Assembly: GCA_030323885.1 (NCBI GenBank)
Contig: CM059187.1
Location: 125,534,025 to 125,598,024, forward strand
Length of the DNA: 64,000 bases
Reading direction: 5' to 3'
Source: Branchipolynoe longqiensis
Lineage: Eukaryota > Annelida > Polychaeta > Phyllodocida > Polynoidae
The position numbers and the translations under genes are program-made. Positions 1 through 10,785 of this stretch are shown piece by piece. The first letter of the stretch is position 1. Each line of letters starts with the position of its first letter. The notes under the pieces are model-generated. The model did not search any database, was not told where the DNA came from, and saw only the letters and a list, made by a program, of their open reading frames with translations.

Positions 1-118
1 TTGCCCAGCGCCAGGCTAGGTAGCGAGATTGATAATTTTTTAAGTCATTGGTCCGACTCAGCCAGGGTTCAAACCCTAGGATTCGAAAACCTCCGACCTA
101 CCAAAATGGAAAGCGAAA
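1..118 (-). repeat. tRNA-derived SINE, fragment cut by window edge
   Basis: The stretch matches the inner part of the recurrent SINE seen complete at 42945-43262. It has the same 'gccaggctaggtagcga' segment, the 'aagtcattggtccgactcagcc' block and a B-box-like 'gggttcaaaccc'. Orientation is minus. The 3' part lies off the left edge. Confidence 0.65.
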
Positions 119-266
119 CAAAGATGGCAGATCGATTAAACACAAGATCCACATGGCCTATATCATAAAAATACTTTACTGTAATAATGCTTAGTCGGTT
201 TATAATAAACAGGACACTTGTTCCTCCAGACTAATAGAGCAGCAAGAGCCAACACAACCCATTATA

Positions 267-747
267 CAGTATAACCCCGTTAACCCAAACTTGAAGGGAC
301 CATAGAAATTTGTTTGGATTAACAGATCATTGGTTTAACCGAGCTTTGACTTTGACTTGGCTTTGGCAAAAACGGGGGTGCATTATGAATGTACAATGTA
401 TGTGGACACTATGATTATTGTTTTTTTTATGTATACAGTTTAACCCCATTAAACCAACCTCGGTTAAACCAAACGATTGGTTAATCCAAACTTTTTTTCG
501 GCGACCTGGCAAAATACTACCATTTATCATATGAAAAAAGTCTCAGATGACCTTAAAACCACATGACAATTTAGTTTAACTGTACCGGAAGTGGCCTGGG
601 GCCGACAATTTTGTTTGGATTAACCGGTACTTTGGTTTAACCAACTCTTTTATATGATAAATGGTAGTATTTTGCCGCGCCGCTGAAAACAGTTTGGATT
701 AACCAATCGTTTGGTTTAATCGAGCTTGGTTTAATGGGGTTGTACTG
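267..747. mobile_element. Palindromic foldback MITE, TA target site
   Basis: The ends read CAGTATAACCCC and its inverted counterpart, each flanked by TA (265-266 and 748-749). Internally a long imperfect inverted repeat pairs about 433-540 with about 645-747, both arms holding 'gattggttaatccaaac' and 'caaaatactaccatttatcatat'. Terminal CAGT plus a TA duplication fits a non-autonomous Tc1/mariner or pogo-type element. No transposase is encoded. It lies in a Hook intron. Confidence 0.7.
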
Positions 748-752
748 TATAT

Positions 753-1447
753 CGTATGAATATTCTACATAACTTAACTATAAAAGCGTGTCACTAGAAT
801 TAGGAAAATAAAACAATTGAAATGAAATGCATTTATGAAAACTAGAGGTCATCCCACTAGGATGATTTATGTACATGTTCAGTGAGACCACTTCATGGAC
901 ATCGTCCCGTTGGTCAAGTTAAAACTGTATAGTCCGATGAAAACATCAAATTTACAAAACCAAAACAATTATCTAACTTCGATACTGGTGCACTGATAAC
1001 AAATTTGTGACCACACAAAAGGTAATACCGAGACAATTGAATAGAACCTGCTACTGCAGAAGCCTATGGTGTCAGAGTTTTGGACTGCTTGCCAAAATTA
1101 ATTTTGCATATCTCAAAAGTTAGCCATTTGAAATAAAAGTTACTTCAAGTTAAAGCAAGGTAGATTTATAATGATCAACCTAATATATTTATCTCGGAAA
1201 ATGACAGAAACTCAAAACCATCAGACTATACAACTTTAATAACATGCTAACAGCTATATCACCATTCATTTAAAAAACATATATATGAAAAAGCGAGCAA
1301 TGAGGAAATAGCAGAAAGAAGTCTTAAATGAAACGAAATTAACCATTAGTAGGAGTTAATTAACAACCAGTCTTTAACAATCAAACTTTTGTTGTCCTAA
1401 CCCAGTGCTTCAATCCTCTGAACCACAGCTGGATAAGGGATTCATTT
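753..1447. other. Intronic AT-rich DNA, nothing recognised
   Basis: This lies between exon 4 of the Hook gene and further exons presumed off the left edge. No exon matching the next part of the Hook domain was found from position 1 to 1910. Confidence 0.4.
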
Positions 1448-1795
1448 TTTTTTTTTAAAAGGAAAGGTTGTTTTATTTAACGATGCTTCTAGAGCACATT
1501 GATTTTATCATCAGCTATTGGACATCAAACATATGGTCATTCTGCCATTTCTTTGGAGGAAACCTGCTGCTGCCAGATAGGCTACTCTTGCCAATAAGCA
1601 ACAAGGGGTCTTTTATATGCACTTTCCCACAGACAGGACAGCACATACCACAGCATTTGATGAACCAGTTGTGGACCACTGGTTGAAATGGAAAATAGCC
1701 CAAACTGGAAATGGGTCCACTCAGCAGGATCGATAGGATGACGGACCTCATCACAGGTGGACATTCTACCACCAGAGCTATGTCCCGCTTGTGTG
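1448..1795 (-). repeat. Molluscan tRNA-derived SINE
   Basis: Read on the minus strand it starts with a tRNA-like head near 1795. It passes through segments corresponding to 'gaaaatagcccaaactgg' and 'cagacaggacagcacatacc', and ends in 'tttatttaacgatgc' sense tail sequence at 1470. This layout agrees, from memory, with a repeat very common in gastropod and bivalve genomes. That is a recollection, not a database match. ORFs over it are not genes. Confidence 0.55.
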
Positions 1796-1910
1796 GATTC
1801 AATTTAAGCATTTGCTCAATTGGAGCAATTCATACAAAAACATCAATTAATAAAAGAAATATTTATACAAAACTCAGTAATTTCCATATTCACAAAGTAA
1901 CAGCGCTTAC

Positions 1911-1961
1911 CTCTGAATAATAGTCTAATATCCCTTTCAGGATTTTCTTCAAGTTACTGAC
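1911..1961 (-). CDS. HOOK: Hook-family protein, coding exon 4
   Basis: The exon is 51 bp. On the minus strand the acceptor is 'ttttttttacag' and the donor GTAAGC. It translates in phase from exon 3 to VSNLKKILKGILDYYSE, which matches the Hook-domain segment after the 'NWRLK' motif. Later exons (rest of the Hook domain, coiled coils, C-terminal cargo region) must lie left of position 1. Confidence 0.9.
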
Positions 1962-2269
1962 CTGTAAAAAAAATTAATACAAGGATAACATGCTATGTAC
2001 GAATACAACCTAATTAAACCTAATTATGATCAATTGCTATGATGCACTGACTTAGATAACAAAAAGTAATTTTCCGAGTGAGATCGCTGAGGTGATCGGC
2101 AATTCCTCTAGGTTAAAACTGGTAAGTTAAGGCGCGGGTGTAAATAATTCAACACTTCTTTTTCGACAGGACGAATGCCATGCATACACTTAAAGACGTA
2201 TTTTTCTGTAATGGTGTAATTACTCTGTGATGGTGAAAAAATTACATTAATTATACCCGTCACACTACT

Positions 2270-2425
2270 ACTCGCTAACCACCATGCGACCATATTGGTC
2301 GCAAGGAGGTTGCAGCTACTGCACTAAAAACCTCCTTGCGACCATAATGGTCACAAGGAGGTCGGCGACCATTGCTTTGGTCTGAAGGAGGTGGGTTCTT
2401 TGGTCCAAAGTGGTCGCAAGCCGCA
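2270..2425. repeat. Inverted-repeat patch, 'aaggagg' MITE-like
   Basis: Repeated inverted 'gcgaccatattggtcgcaaggaggttg' and 'aacctccttgcgaccataatggtc' form strong hairpins. The 'cgcaaggaggttg' core also occurs inside the PIF/Harbinger-like MITEs at 33803-34142 and 48605-49098. This is probably a decayed relative lying in Hook intron 3. Confidence 0.45.
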
Positions 2426-2802
2426 GTGTACACAACCATAACATTTTCTTAATTATTGGGTATGTACATCAAATTTGCAATAATGTATGAGATTGAATAT
2501 TGCAATTTCTGTTATTGTGTCTTGTCCCAACTGATCTATATTAAAAGTTTTACCGGTCAAACGGTACAAGGGCAATTGATCACCTCGCACAGCACCGGTT
2601 TCAGCATCAGTGGTGTAATAAAAGTGAGTATTATCCATATCAACAAACCTTTAAGAGTGCATCTTAATTAGAAATGATTTAATAATTAATTAAAGCCATT
2701 CTATATATTTTAATTTAACATGAGTTTGCGAACATAGTTCTTATATTTAGTATCCACCATAGTGATTTGATTATACCGAGAACAAGATAAATGCAAACTT
2801 AC

Positions 2803-2875
2803 TTTTAACCGCCAGTTTCCAGCAACGTCAACTTTTATTTTCTGAAGCCATGATTCGGTAAAGAAATTTGGTGCA
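2803..2875 (-). CDS. HOOK: Hook-family protein, coding exon 3
   Basis: The exon is 73 bp, with acceptor 'gatttcag' and donor GTAAGT on the minus strand. It completes a split codon from exon 2 and encodes a segment containing NFFTESWLQKIK and GNWRLK. These are hallmark motifs of the N-terminal Hook domain, a calponin-homology-like fold that contacts dynein light intermediate chain in known Hook proteins. The intron to exon 4 is 841 bp. Confidence 0.92.
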
Positions 2876-2888
2876 CTGAAATCAAATT

Positions 2889-3003
2889 AACGTGGAGAGT
2901 CATTAATACAATTATGTTGCATTGTAATACGAATATTAATAAATAATCATGAGTGATTAATACAATTATGTTGCATTGTAATACGAATATTAATAAATAA
3001 TCA
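2889..3003. repeat. Tandem duplication, about 56-bp unit, two copies
   Basis: The unit containing 'attaatacaattatgttgca' and ending in 'aaataatca' occurs twice back to back in Hook intron 2. The copies are nearly identical, so the duplication is young. No function is apparent. Confidence 0.75.
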
Positions 3004-3256
3004 AATTATAATAGGACTTCCGCATAAACTTGGCTATAACCAGATTAGTTCACTAATGAAGATGTGAGTTGCCTTATTAATCAATGATCTAATATATGAA
3101 TCAGTCTATAATTTGTATTCGTGGTTACTTGTTTATTATTTAAACTGATACTTGAGGTTATGAATATTACACTGTATTTTGTCAAATAGTAGGTATAATA
3201 CATGTCATTGTTTTACTGTCAGAAACGCAGTGTGCTGTAATTAAATATTGTCTTAC

Positions 3257-3342
3257 ATTTGATGGAGGGCGTGTGCCATGGCTACACCATCGGTCAAGTC
3301 TTCCACCGAGCCATTTGCACCGTCGACGTTGAAAGTTTGAAG
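3257..3342 (-). CDS. HOOK: Hook-family protein, coding exon 2
   Basis: The exon is 86 bp, with acceptor 'ctctttctgttaag' and donor GTAAGA on the minus strand. It encodes LQTFNVDGANGSVEDLTDGV followed by AMAHALHQ, the start of the Hook domain. Phase agrees with exon 1, which ends on a complete TGG codon, and with exon 3, which completes a split ATT. An ORF on the opposite strand over this exon is a shadow. Confidence 0.93.
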
Positions 3343-4794
3343 CTTAACAGAAAGAGAAAATTAGATATTATACTTGTGCATGGACGCTACCATTATCTTC
3401 TTCCTCCAACGAATATTACATTAGGATTAAAATTGTCTCGAAAACAACTAATTTATAATTTAATAATACTGATACTAGTGATAGAGACATTGCATGAATG
3501 GTGATTTCAACGGTAACTCGCTAATATTTCTCCATTTAAAGTCTGTGCCCGGCGTTTTTTGCTTTTCAGATCTATAATAATAGCTACTCCAAACAGGCTG
3601 TCATCAGCGACTCAGGCAGGCTGCATGAGACCTGGCAGGAGTTCGTCCTGAACCGCCATGTCTTTTGTGTGACAGTGATTTGCGTGTTAAACAGTTACTA
3701 AAATTATCTAACAATGGCAGAACAGAAGACAATTTGAGCCTCATTTTGAGACCAAACATGTTTAGATACATGTGGTAGAAGTGAAGGAAAATTCAAATAC
3801 AAGATTTCATAATGACAAAGACAAAAATTCCAGGTTCAATACCTGTCAAACTGAAGAGCAAGCTTTTTGCTATTAAATCAGCATAAAAAATAGTAAAAAT
3901 AGTAGATTCATGGCACACGAATCAAGAAGCTGAAGAAGTGAGACCAATTTGGCAACCGGTGAGCTGAAAACACTATTTCAAATGCTCCAAAGTGGATGAT
4001 GTTGCTGTAACTGATTCCTACTGCATAATAATGTTCTGTCTGTGAGCAGTGAATGCTGTATTTGTCATGTGGAGTGTATTGAAGACATTGTGAAGGCATA
4101 TAAGTTATTATAACCGAATTTCATGTGTCATGAATGGTAGTGGGAACACAATTTTAGTGTTCAATTGTCTAAATTTGTAAATTACATGCAAGTTATAGAT
4201 ACAGTTCCACTGATTCTAATGATACCAAATTTATCTATGTATCTTAATTAGAAGATGAGATATATGGCATTTTGACATTTCCATGAAAATGTAACTTTTA
4301 TTCTGAGGTAGTAAACAGGTACTGTTAACTTAACATCAGAGCCAATTTGATAGGTTAGCTGTTTTAAAATTAAAAGTCGTATAGCTGGGTAATTTTTCTG
4401 TTTTTGTTCCCGAAAAAAAAAAGCAATCTATATGATATACGAAACTTGATTATGTGCTTAGCTTTGGTTTCCAAGTATCATGTTCTAAGGCCTTGTGAAT
4501 TTGCTAATTTGGCCAATTTCATTTTTGGATGAAAATAAATCCTCAAAATTATATTTTAAAATGCTAATAACTTTTGAACCAATTATCACATCAAGATAAA
4601 TGTTATACCACTGAAATCAGTGTGTAAAGTTCTATCTGATTACCACAAAAGTGAAATGCAAATATACATTTCAAAAATCAGTTTGGAGTACTTAATAAAA
4701 GAAAATGTCATGAAGACTCATATATTATAACAGGAAGACGAAGCTCTGATACTCCCATGGGAGTCTCAAGAGAGGCAATATGCTTGATCGGAGG

Positions 4795-5435
4795 CAGCAA
4801 AAGGAGCTAGGGGTAACATTTTGACATATGGATGGACAAGTAGAAGCAAAGTTATGATATCTAATTCACCGGGAAAATAGGCTATTTATTTCGCAGACAG
4901 GATGGCCGAATGAGTTGAGGGTCTGTCTCCCGTTTTGGTAGATCATGGAATAGGAACCCACGGGTTCACACCCTGGCCGAGTTAAACCAATGACTTAAAA
5001 CATGATACTAGTATCTTCCTAGCCAGACGTTCAGCTTTATTTGTATAGGGCAAGGACTGGTTGGCCCAGTCTCAGGACAATGTGACCGAGTGGGATATCA
5101 GGTCATGGTGCTGATGGCTTAGTTTCCCAGTGGGGCCGCACTATAAAGTCGCCATGAGTGCCCACTGCTACAAGTCAGTACCCGTCCAGATATCACCTTA
5201 CATGTTGCCATGATGTAAATCTCGAAGAACCAAACCTATATAGTCTTCATTGAAAGAAATTCCTCCCATGGCAGTTTATTGCTACAGCGGTCAAAATTCC
5301 TGCCCTTATAAACCGATGCACTTACTGTGAGATAAGTAGCCTATTTTCCTGGTACATTACATATCATAACTTTGCTTCTACTTGACCTATTAAATCAATC
5401 CATGTCAAATTAACGGGCTTAAGGTGCTTTATCAG
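4795..5435. mobile_element. Foldback element with a SINE at its apex
   Basis: The left arm (about 4795-4886, containing 'aagtagaagcaaagttatga') is the inverted repeat of the right arm (about 5333-5435, containing 'tcataactttgcttctactt'). The arms share tens of bases at high identity and end near 'ttgacat'. A complete SINE (4895-5222) occupies the loop. The element sits in Hook intron 1 and encodes no protein. Confidence 0.6.
4895..5222 (+). repeat. tRNA-derived SINE, near full length
   Basis: The head 'ggatggccgaatgagttgag' looks like an A-box and 'ggttcacaccc' like a B-box. The body continues with 'aaaccaatgacttaaaa', the 'gggcaaggactggttggc' block, 'gggatatcaggtcatggtgc' and the tail 'acatgttgcc'. 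The same order recurs elsewhere in the window, which defines the family. Confidence 0.8.
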
Positions 5436-5439
5436 AATA

Positions 5440-6540
5440 GATTTGTTTTGGAAGGCTATCTGATATTTGAAACTTAATGTCTCTAACAAAGCTCTATGCA
5501 GGCTTAAGGGTGAATGTTGAAAGAAAATCAAATTATTAAAATTTAAATGCCTAAAATAATTTCTGTTAATCCTTTAATTCCTTATAATTCTACCGTTTAA
5601 TAAGCCACATTTTCTGGGTGATAATGTGGAGTTCCTTTGCCTGGCTTAGGAAGGTGTGTCAGATTCCGATAGGGGCGTGTCGGCCACCATGTCTATAGTA
5701 AAATGCTCCTGCATTTTCACGATTCCGACATTAATTAAAGTACTTTTGCATTGGAATATTTTCATAAATCTTATATCACTGGAAAGAACATGACCTAATC
5801 TCACTGAAAATACACATCAAAATATGAAAATCAAAATACTTAGTCTTAGAGCATACAAAGCTGTAACAATGTAGCAAGGGTCACAGTTTATTATAATGGT
5901 GAATCCAGACTAAATTTAACAATTAAGCCGATATTAGAAATGCCATAAGTGTCTCCCCTATTAAGATATTTTCAAAATTACGACAGATTTCAGTTTGTCT
6001 CAGCAAGATCTGTTGAAAGAGCTTAAATTGATACTGGAGTCTGGAATGCATACCAACCTAAACTTCGCCTGCAGTACCACTCACCCAGAGCAAAGCTCCC
6101 AGTCCCTCAAACTCCATATCGATAACAACTACTAATCTACCTAATTTGTGTGCACTGCGTGATGCACTAACATCATGATATGGTAGAAACGGCGCTAGTC
6201 ACATTTGATGCTGTCATTTTAAATTGAAGGATTTACTCGAGACGAGCGCAGAATATTGGCAAATGAATAGTTTGTCCTGAATAGTGATATGCATATTAGT
6301 AGCCTAATATTAGTCTCACTCTCATATTTTGGAGAATATTTATGACTGCAATAAGGAAATTTCTTTTTTTATTTAAATGGTAGTAGCCCAGAGATGTTGG
6401 GTGAGTGCGACCTAAATCAGTCAATTCTATTCCGGACTTGAGTCTTGACATTCGCCTGTTCCTGTTGGACACGGCAACACCCGGATCTGTGACAGTAAAC
6501 ATGTAAATCGTGGGCTCATGTCATGTAAACATATAACAAG
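5440..6540. other. Hook intron 1, no recognised element
   Basis: This is AT-rich intronic sequence. An ORF at 6296-6502 on the minus strand was read and shows no recognisable domain. Confidence 0.4.
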
Positions 6541-6550
6541 ATATACGTAC

Positions 6551-6592
6551 CCATGTTACCAAACTGTCGCAGAGATGTTCTCTATCCATCAT
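6551..6592 (-). CDS. HOOK: Hook-family protein, coding exon 1 with start codon
   Basis: Two consecutive in-frame ATGs (6592-6590 and 6589-6587) begin MMDREHLCDSLVTW, ending at donor GTACGT. Hook proteins link dynein-dynactin, microtubules and endosomal or other cargo; that role is family knowledge. The N-terminal 'LCDSLVTW' joined to exon 2 'LQTFN' is the classic start of the Hook domain. Exons 1-4 give about 85 residues of an expected roughly 650-750-residue protein, so most of the gene is outside the window. Intron 1 is about 3.2 kb. A short upstream ORF overlaps the start. Which vertebrate paralogue it corresponds to cannot be told; many invertebrates carry a single Hook gene. Confidence 0.92.
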
Positions 6593-6608
6593 TAACAAAA
6601 CGAATCAT
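6582..6608 (-). promoter_or_regulatory. Short upstream ORF overlapping the Hook start
   Basis: An ATG at 6608-6606 opens an 8-codon frame (M-I-R-F-V-N-D-G) that stops with TAG at 6584-6582. The stop lies past the main start codons in another frame. Translation of this ORF would bypass the Hook ATG unless ribosomes re-initiate or leaky-scan. Whether it is in the mature 5' leader depends on the unknown transcription start. Confidence 0.5.
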
Positions 6609-6689
6609 GAAGAAGCAAAACACAGGGGATAAACTGGTAGTATCCAACAAGCAACACCTCCCACCCTACCTTCCAACTGAGAATCGGAA

Positions 6690-6800
6690 ACAATATGGTG
6701 CATGGTTCAACTGCGCATGCTCAGAGCAGGTGCGGAGAACAACTTCCGGTTCGCCTTGTTTGGGTTTTCAACAGCGTTCACCCGCCTGTTAAATTAACTT
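6690..6800 (-). promoter_or_regulatory. Probable Hook promoter region
   Basis: GC content rises here upstream of exon 1. The stretch includes 'aactgcgcatgctcag', close to the palindromic GCGCATGC core bound by NRF1-type factors. Placement is inferred from exon 1, and no TATA box is evident. Confidence 0.35.
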
Positions 6801-6938
6801 ATATGTAATGTAGTAATATTCCGATCGAATTAATGGACGCATTAATTGTTACCGTTACAAATTTGTGAGGTATGTATCATCTTGAGTCTGCGTCATTTTC
6901 GAGACAACCTAGGTTTTGCGGAGTAATTAGAACTTGGT

Positions 6939-7010
6939 AATGTGGGTTATGGCTACCACTAGACTAGTGGTAGATAGACTAGTGCAGTAGTGGTAGCCAT
7001 AACCCACTAG
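6939..7010. repeat. Short perfect-arm inverted repeat
   Basis: 'tgggttatggctaccact' and 'agtggtagccataaccca' face each other across a loop of about 30 bp that itself contains 'agactagtggtag' repeats. It would form a stable cruciform. No coding or RNA-gene signal was seen. Confidence 0.7.
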
Positions 7011-7184
7011 TAGTAGTACAGGGCTAGTCACAACCAACCATCGACATCATGATGATAGGTACGATACATAAATAATTTAAATAAATGATAGACCCTTATA
7101 ACTCAGAACATTTTTAATTAGCTCAATATATCAATAGAACCAAAGTTATGACCATTCTAAGATTGCCAAGTGGGCCATCAATTC

Positions 7185-7480
7185 TAAATAGAGGGAGTGC
7201 ATGTGATGTCAACACTCAGCGGTCAGCCATCTTGGATTACACTTTACTCCACCTATGGCGGCCCTTGAGTATACCAAGAACACTACGGCCACCACATGGC
7301 CTACCTGGTCGGCAGCCGCCGAAGTACGGTGGCGCCACCTAGCAGATACTGCCTAAACCTTTCTAATTCTTTGACAGAGTATCCAATGTGTCAACATACG
7401 GCACTTTAGCAATGATGCGAGTGACATGTGAGGCTACATGATTAAAAAAAGACTTCCCCTTCATTAAAAAAAAACCCATT
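7185..7480 (+). mobile_element. MITE, 'atagagggagtgca' family, right end lost
   Basis: The sequence aligns over about 300 bp with the complete copy at 8152-8582: 'agccatcttgga', 'ccacctatggcg', 'taccaagaacacta', 'ggcgccaccta' and 'ttctttgacagag' in the same order. The right terminal repeat is missing after the A-rich run at 7465-7480. The ORF over it is fortuitous. Confidence 0.65.
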
Positions 7481-8077
7481 AATGCTCATGCTCGTCTGAT
7501 GTGGCAAGCATGGAACAGCTGATGCATTAGCTAATACATCTGAAAGTCAAAATCTTTCAAATACACGTATCTCACTCAGATTTTGGAATGTAATAAAAAT
7601 TCAAAAAGCATATTGCTTCTGATTCATTGCCATTGCATTGGAGCTTCCAGTGAATTTATAATTTGAATGTTTGGACCCCTTTGAAAATTTTAGGTTACCT
7701 ATCTATGCACACCAGACCGCGTAAATTCCGTGAGGTGATTTGAAGTCACTGTACGGTCACAGTGGAAGGATGGTACTTTTATCTAACGGCGGTCGTGCAG
7801 TAGGATGGCCTTGCGGTTTGTTTACATCAGCAATATTAAGTGATACCACTGCAATCACTCTCCCATACTAGTAATTATGAAGCTATTCAAGTAAAACATT
7901 TATTATTAGAACACATATGACTTACTTCATATTTCATAACAATTGTGTATATATTATAATAGGCTATGTTAGTCTTTTTAACAAATCATGTTGGTTGTAT
8001 ACTTTTCCCCTACGTTTTGTGTGGCTATCGCTGAAAGCTGGGGAGAATGCAAATGTCACGTGACTGAATGTAGTTAA
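7481..8077. other. Intergenic, nothing recognised
   Basis: AT-rich sequence between two MITE copies, with no coding or structured signal seen. Confidence 0.4.
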
Positions 8078-9274
8078 TAGATTACATCAAGGTTCCGACT
8101 GCGCATGTGCTGAAAACGGCGTTGGGAGCAAAGCAAAGGTGTACGCCCATAGAGGGAGTGCACGTGACGTCATCACTGGGAAGTTAGCCATCTTGGAGTA
8201 CACTTAATACCACCTATGGCGCCCCCTATCTTATACCAAGAACACTATGGCCACCACTGGGCCTACCTATAATCAGGGCTGCTGAAGTATGTGGCGCCAC
8301 CTAGTGGGTACTGCCCGAACCTCTCTAATTCTTTGACAGAGCATCCAAAGTGTCAACATACAGCACTTTAGCCATGATGTGAGGCTACATGATTTTTAAA
8401 ATGCTTCCCCTCCATCAAAAAAACCCCTTTCCCCCAACTTTTGAGGCCAAACTGCTCAAAACAGTGACAAATAAACCAACAAATCAGTAAATAAACACAA
8501 TGTAAGCACTTCCAAGCCTTGCATATGTAATCCAATATGGCCACCGGAAGTTGCCTCGTGACGTCATTACACCCCCTCTATTGAGTTTGCCGATATGCGT
8601 ATGGCAAAACTGGCATTTTATTCAAAATAAATGGAAATACATAACAATTTGGCACAAACATGGATGGAAGGCTGCAATATAATAATATAATGAATATGTT
8701 TAAGACACAACTTTCCATAATTAAGCATTTTGAGCTAAGAAACATACAATTTCAGTCACTTTACAGGCTGATGTTTACATCACCATTGATTAGGCAGAAG
8801 TAATTCTTGTTCTAAATATTAAAATGTCAAATGTGTCAACAAAAACTTGTTTCAAAGAAATATATAACCAATATCTGATTAACCCTACTCATTTTCTATT
8901 TCTACATATGTCATTAACCATAGAATATAAATAAAAACATGAATAAAATAAATAAAACTGACTCTGGCTATGGCTCTAACACTAGTCTGAGTGCCTAGAT
9001 TTGTCTAAATCTAAATGCACATGGCATAAGATGTGCTGGTTATATTGATGTAAATGCAATGCTGGATAAAAGATTAATATTTTAATTTATTGTATATATT
9101 TTTTTAGTTGGTAGGCCTATTCTATGTTTCAAACAAGAGGTGAGATGAGCTGAAACTAGCACATTTCATAGCTGCACCCAGTGTATTAGCATGTGCCATG
9201 TGCTTCTCGCAGATTTGTTTTGCTCTGATGCATCCCACAATGCACCGCGCCGCTGGAACCGTGATGTAGTCTAT
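8078..9274 (+). mobile_element. GACTACATC-family MITE, interrupted copy 1
   Basis: Terminal inverted repeats 'tagattacatcaaggttccg' and 'cgctggaaccgtgatgtagtcta' bound the element. TA or TAA is repeated at both flanks. The left subterminal block 'gactgcgcatgtgctgaaaacggcg' is diagnostic. Another MITE (8152-8582) is inserted near the left end. No transposase is encoded. Other copies are at 10234, 31108 and 38761. Confidence 0.8.
8152..8582 (+). mobile_element. Nested MITE with 'tagagggagtg' TIRs
   Basis: Inverted ends read 'atagagggagtgcacgtgacg' and, inverted from the right, 'atagagggggtgtaatgacg'. It splits the 'gccattgagtttgccga' block of the host MITE, so it inserted later. A truncated relative is at 7185. 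Confidence 0.75.
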
Positions 9275-9335
9275 AAGGTTTGTATGGCAATAGGAGGGAG
9301 CACGTTCACGTCACTTCCGGTTCACGCAGTGAAAA

Positions 9336-9654
9336 CAGGGGCGCGTTCAGAGTCTGTCTCGGAGGCGCCTCGGCGACGTCTCGGCGATGCTTTTTGGCCT
9401 ATTTGCGTTCAGGGTCCGTCTCGGCGACGTCTCGGCGACGCCTCCCTTTTCATGTTGGAGACAAACAGCGCCTCGAAAATGGCCGCCGCATGCAGTGGTT
9501 TCATCCAATCAGAGCGCAGCATTTCGATGCAAATGGCCACGTCCTATGGGGGCGGCCATTTTCGAGGCGACCAACTGGCTGTTGTTGTTCAGACTAGCCT
9601 GACGTCACGGGCGCCTCCGAGGCGCCTCCGAGACGGATCCTGAATGCGGCCCTG
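9336..9654. mobile_element. CpG-rich MITE, CAGGG termini
   Basis: Inverted terminal repeats begin CAGGGGCGCGTTCAGAG on the left and CAGGGCCGCATTCAGGA inverted from the right. Both continue into 'cgtctcggaggcgcctcgg'. CAGGG ends suggest a hAT- or P-like non-autonomous element, but no clear target duplication was found. It explains several ORFs here that are not genes. Confidence 0.65.
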
Positions 9655-10010
9655 ACCAGCTTTTTGTTTTATTTACATTCACAATAACGCCGAATTTCAC
9701 TTATTCAGTATGTTATGCTCCTAAATAACATTATTTCAACAGAATTAGATCATAGCAGTGAATATATTTCTGCTTTTTGTTTTATTTGTATTCACAATAA
9801 CGCCGCCAATGTAGCGGCGGCCTTAATATTGCTTGGATGTTGGGTTTAATTTGACCGAATTTCACTTATTGAGTAAGTTATACTCCTAAATAACATTATT
9901 TCAACTCCCTAGTGAATATTTATGGTGCTAAATAACATACCACGGTAATTAGGTCGTAGCAGTGAATAAATTTGTGATTTTTCTTTTATTTACTATCGCT
10001 TCAATGCTAT
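9655..10010. repeat. Degenerate duplicated segment
   Basis: 'ttttgttttatttacattcacaataacgccg' followed by 'aatttcacttatt' and 'cctaaataacattatttcaa' occurs twice, the second copy carrying an extra 'ccaatgtagcggcggcc' segment. That segment resembles, inverted, the interior of the MITE at 32878-33442, so this is probably decayed MITE material. Confidence 0.45.
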
Positions 10011-10233
10011 GACTGCCATTGTTTTCACCACCTCAAACAGTTGCTAAGGGGTGATGCACTCAGTACTCGGATGTCCGCTCCCTCGTATGGTGAAGTCATT
10101 AGGGTAGGCTAACAGATCCAACTTTTGTGAATAGAATTTGTTGAAAAATGTTTATGTATTCTTAATGCTTGCACTTGGAACTATGGGATTTTGTATATGG
10201 GGGTATTTTGGGGTGCCCTTTCACTTGCTGCAA

Positions 10234-10770
10234 TAGACGAGATCACAGTTCCGACTGCGCATGCGCTGAAAACGGTGCTGGCAGCAAAGCAAAGGCATAC
10301 TGCCATTGAGTTTGCCGATACGCGTAGGGCAAAACTTCCATTTTATTCAAAATTATTAGAAATACATAACAATTTGGCATAAACATGTATGCACACATGC
10401 AATATAATGATCTGATGAATATAACTAAGACAAGACTAGCCATAGTTAAGCTAAGCATTTTGAGCTAAGAAACATACAATTCCACACAAAACAATCAATC
10501 ACTTTAAGGCTGATATCCACATCACTATTATTAATTCTTGTTCTAAATATTAAAATGCCAAATGTGTCAACAGACATTTGTTTCAGGGAAATATATAACC
10601 AATATATGATTAACCCTACTAATTTTCTAGTTCTACATATGTCATTAACCATAGGATATAAATAAAAACATGATTAAAATAAGTAAAACTGACTGGCTAT
10701 GGCTCTAACTGTAACACTAGTCTCAGTGCCCAGATTTCTCTAAATCTAAATGCACATGGCATAATATATA
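10234..10770 (+). mobile_element. GACTACATC-family MITE, copy 2, right end lost
   Basis: It starts 'tagacgagatcacagttccgactgcgcatgcgc' and follows copy 1 up to 'tgcacatggcataa' near 10765. There it stops at an AT run before another repeat. It lies upstream of the ankyrin/SOCS gene. Confidence 0.7.
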
Positions 10771-10785
10771 TATTGGGTCAGATTA

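Noticed and set aside
327..530. 67-codon minus-strand ORF
   Set aside because: It lies within the palindromic MITE at 267-747.
2453..2638. Minus-strand ORF beginning MDNTHFYYTTDAETG
   Set aside because: It reads like protein but does not fit the Hook sequence between exons 3 and 4, has no splice context, and may be a repeat fragment.
3565..3665. Possible plus-strand exon after 'ttttttgcttttcag', open for about 40 codons
   Set aside because: It has a good-looking acceptor but no convincing donor and no recognised protein. It lies inside Hook intron 1 on the opposite strand. Not enough support.
9191..9643. 150-codon plus-strand ORF
   Set aside because: It spans the end of one MITE and most of the CAGGG MITE. 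No domain, and explained by CpG-rich repeat composition.
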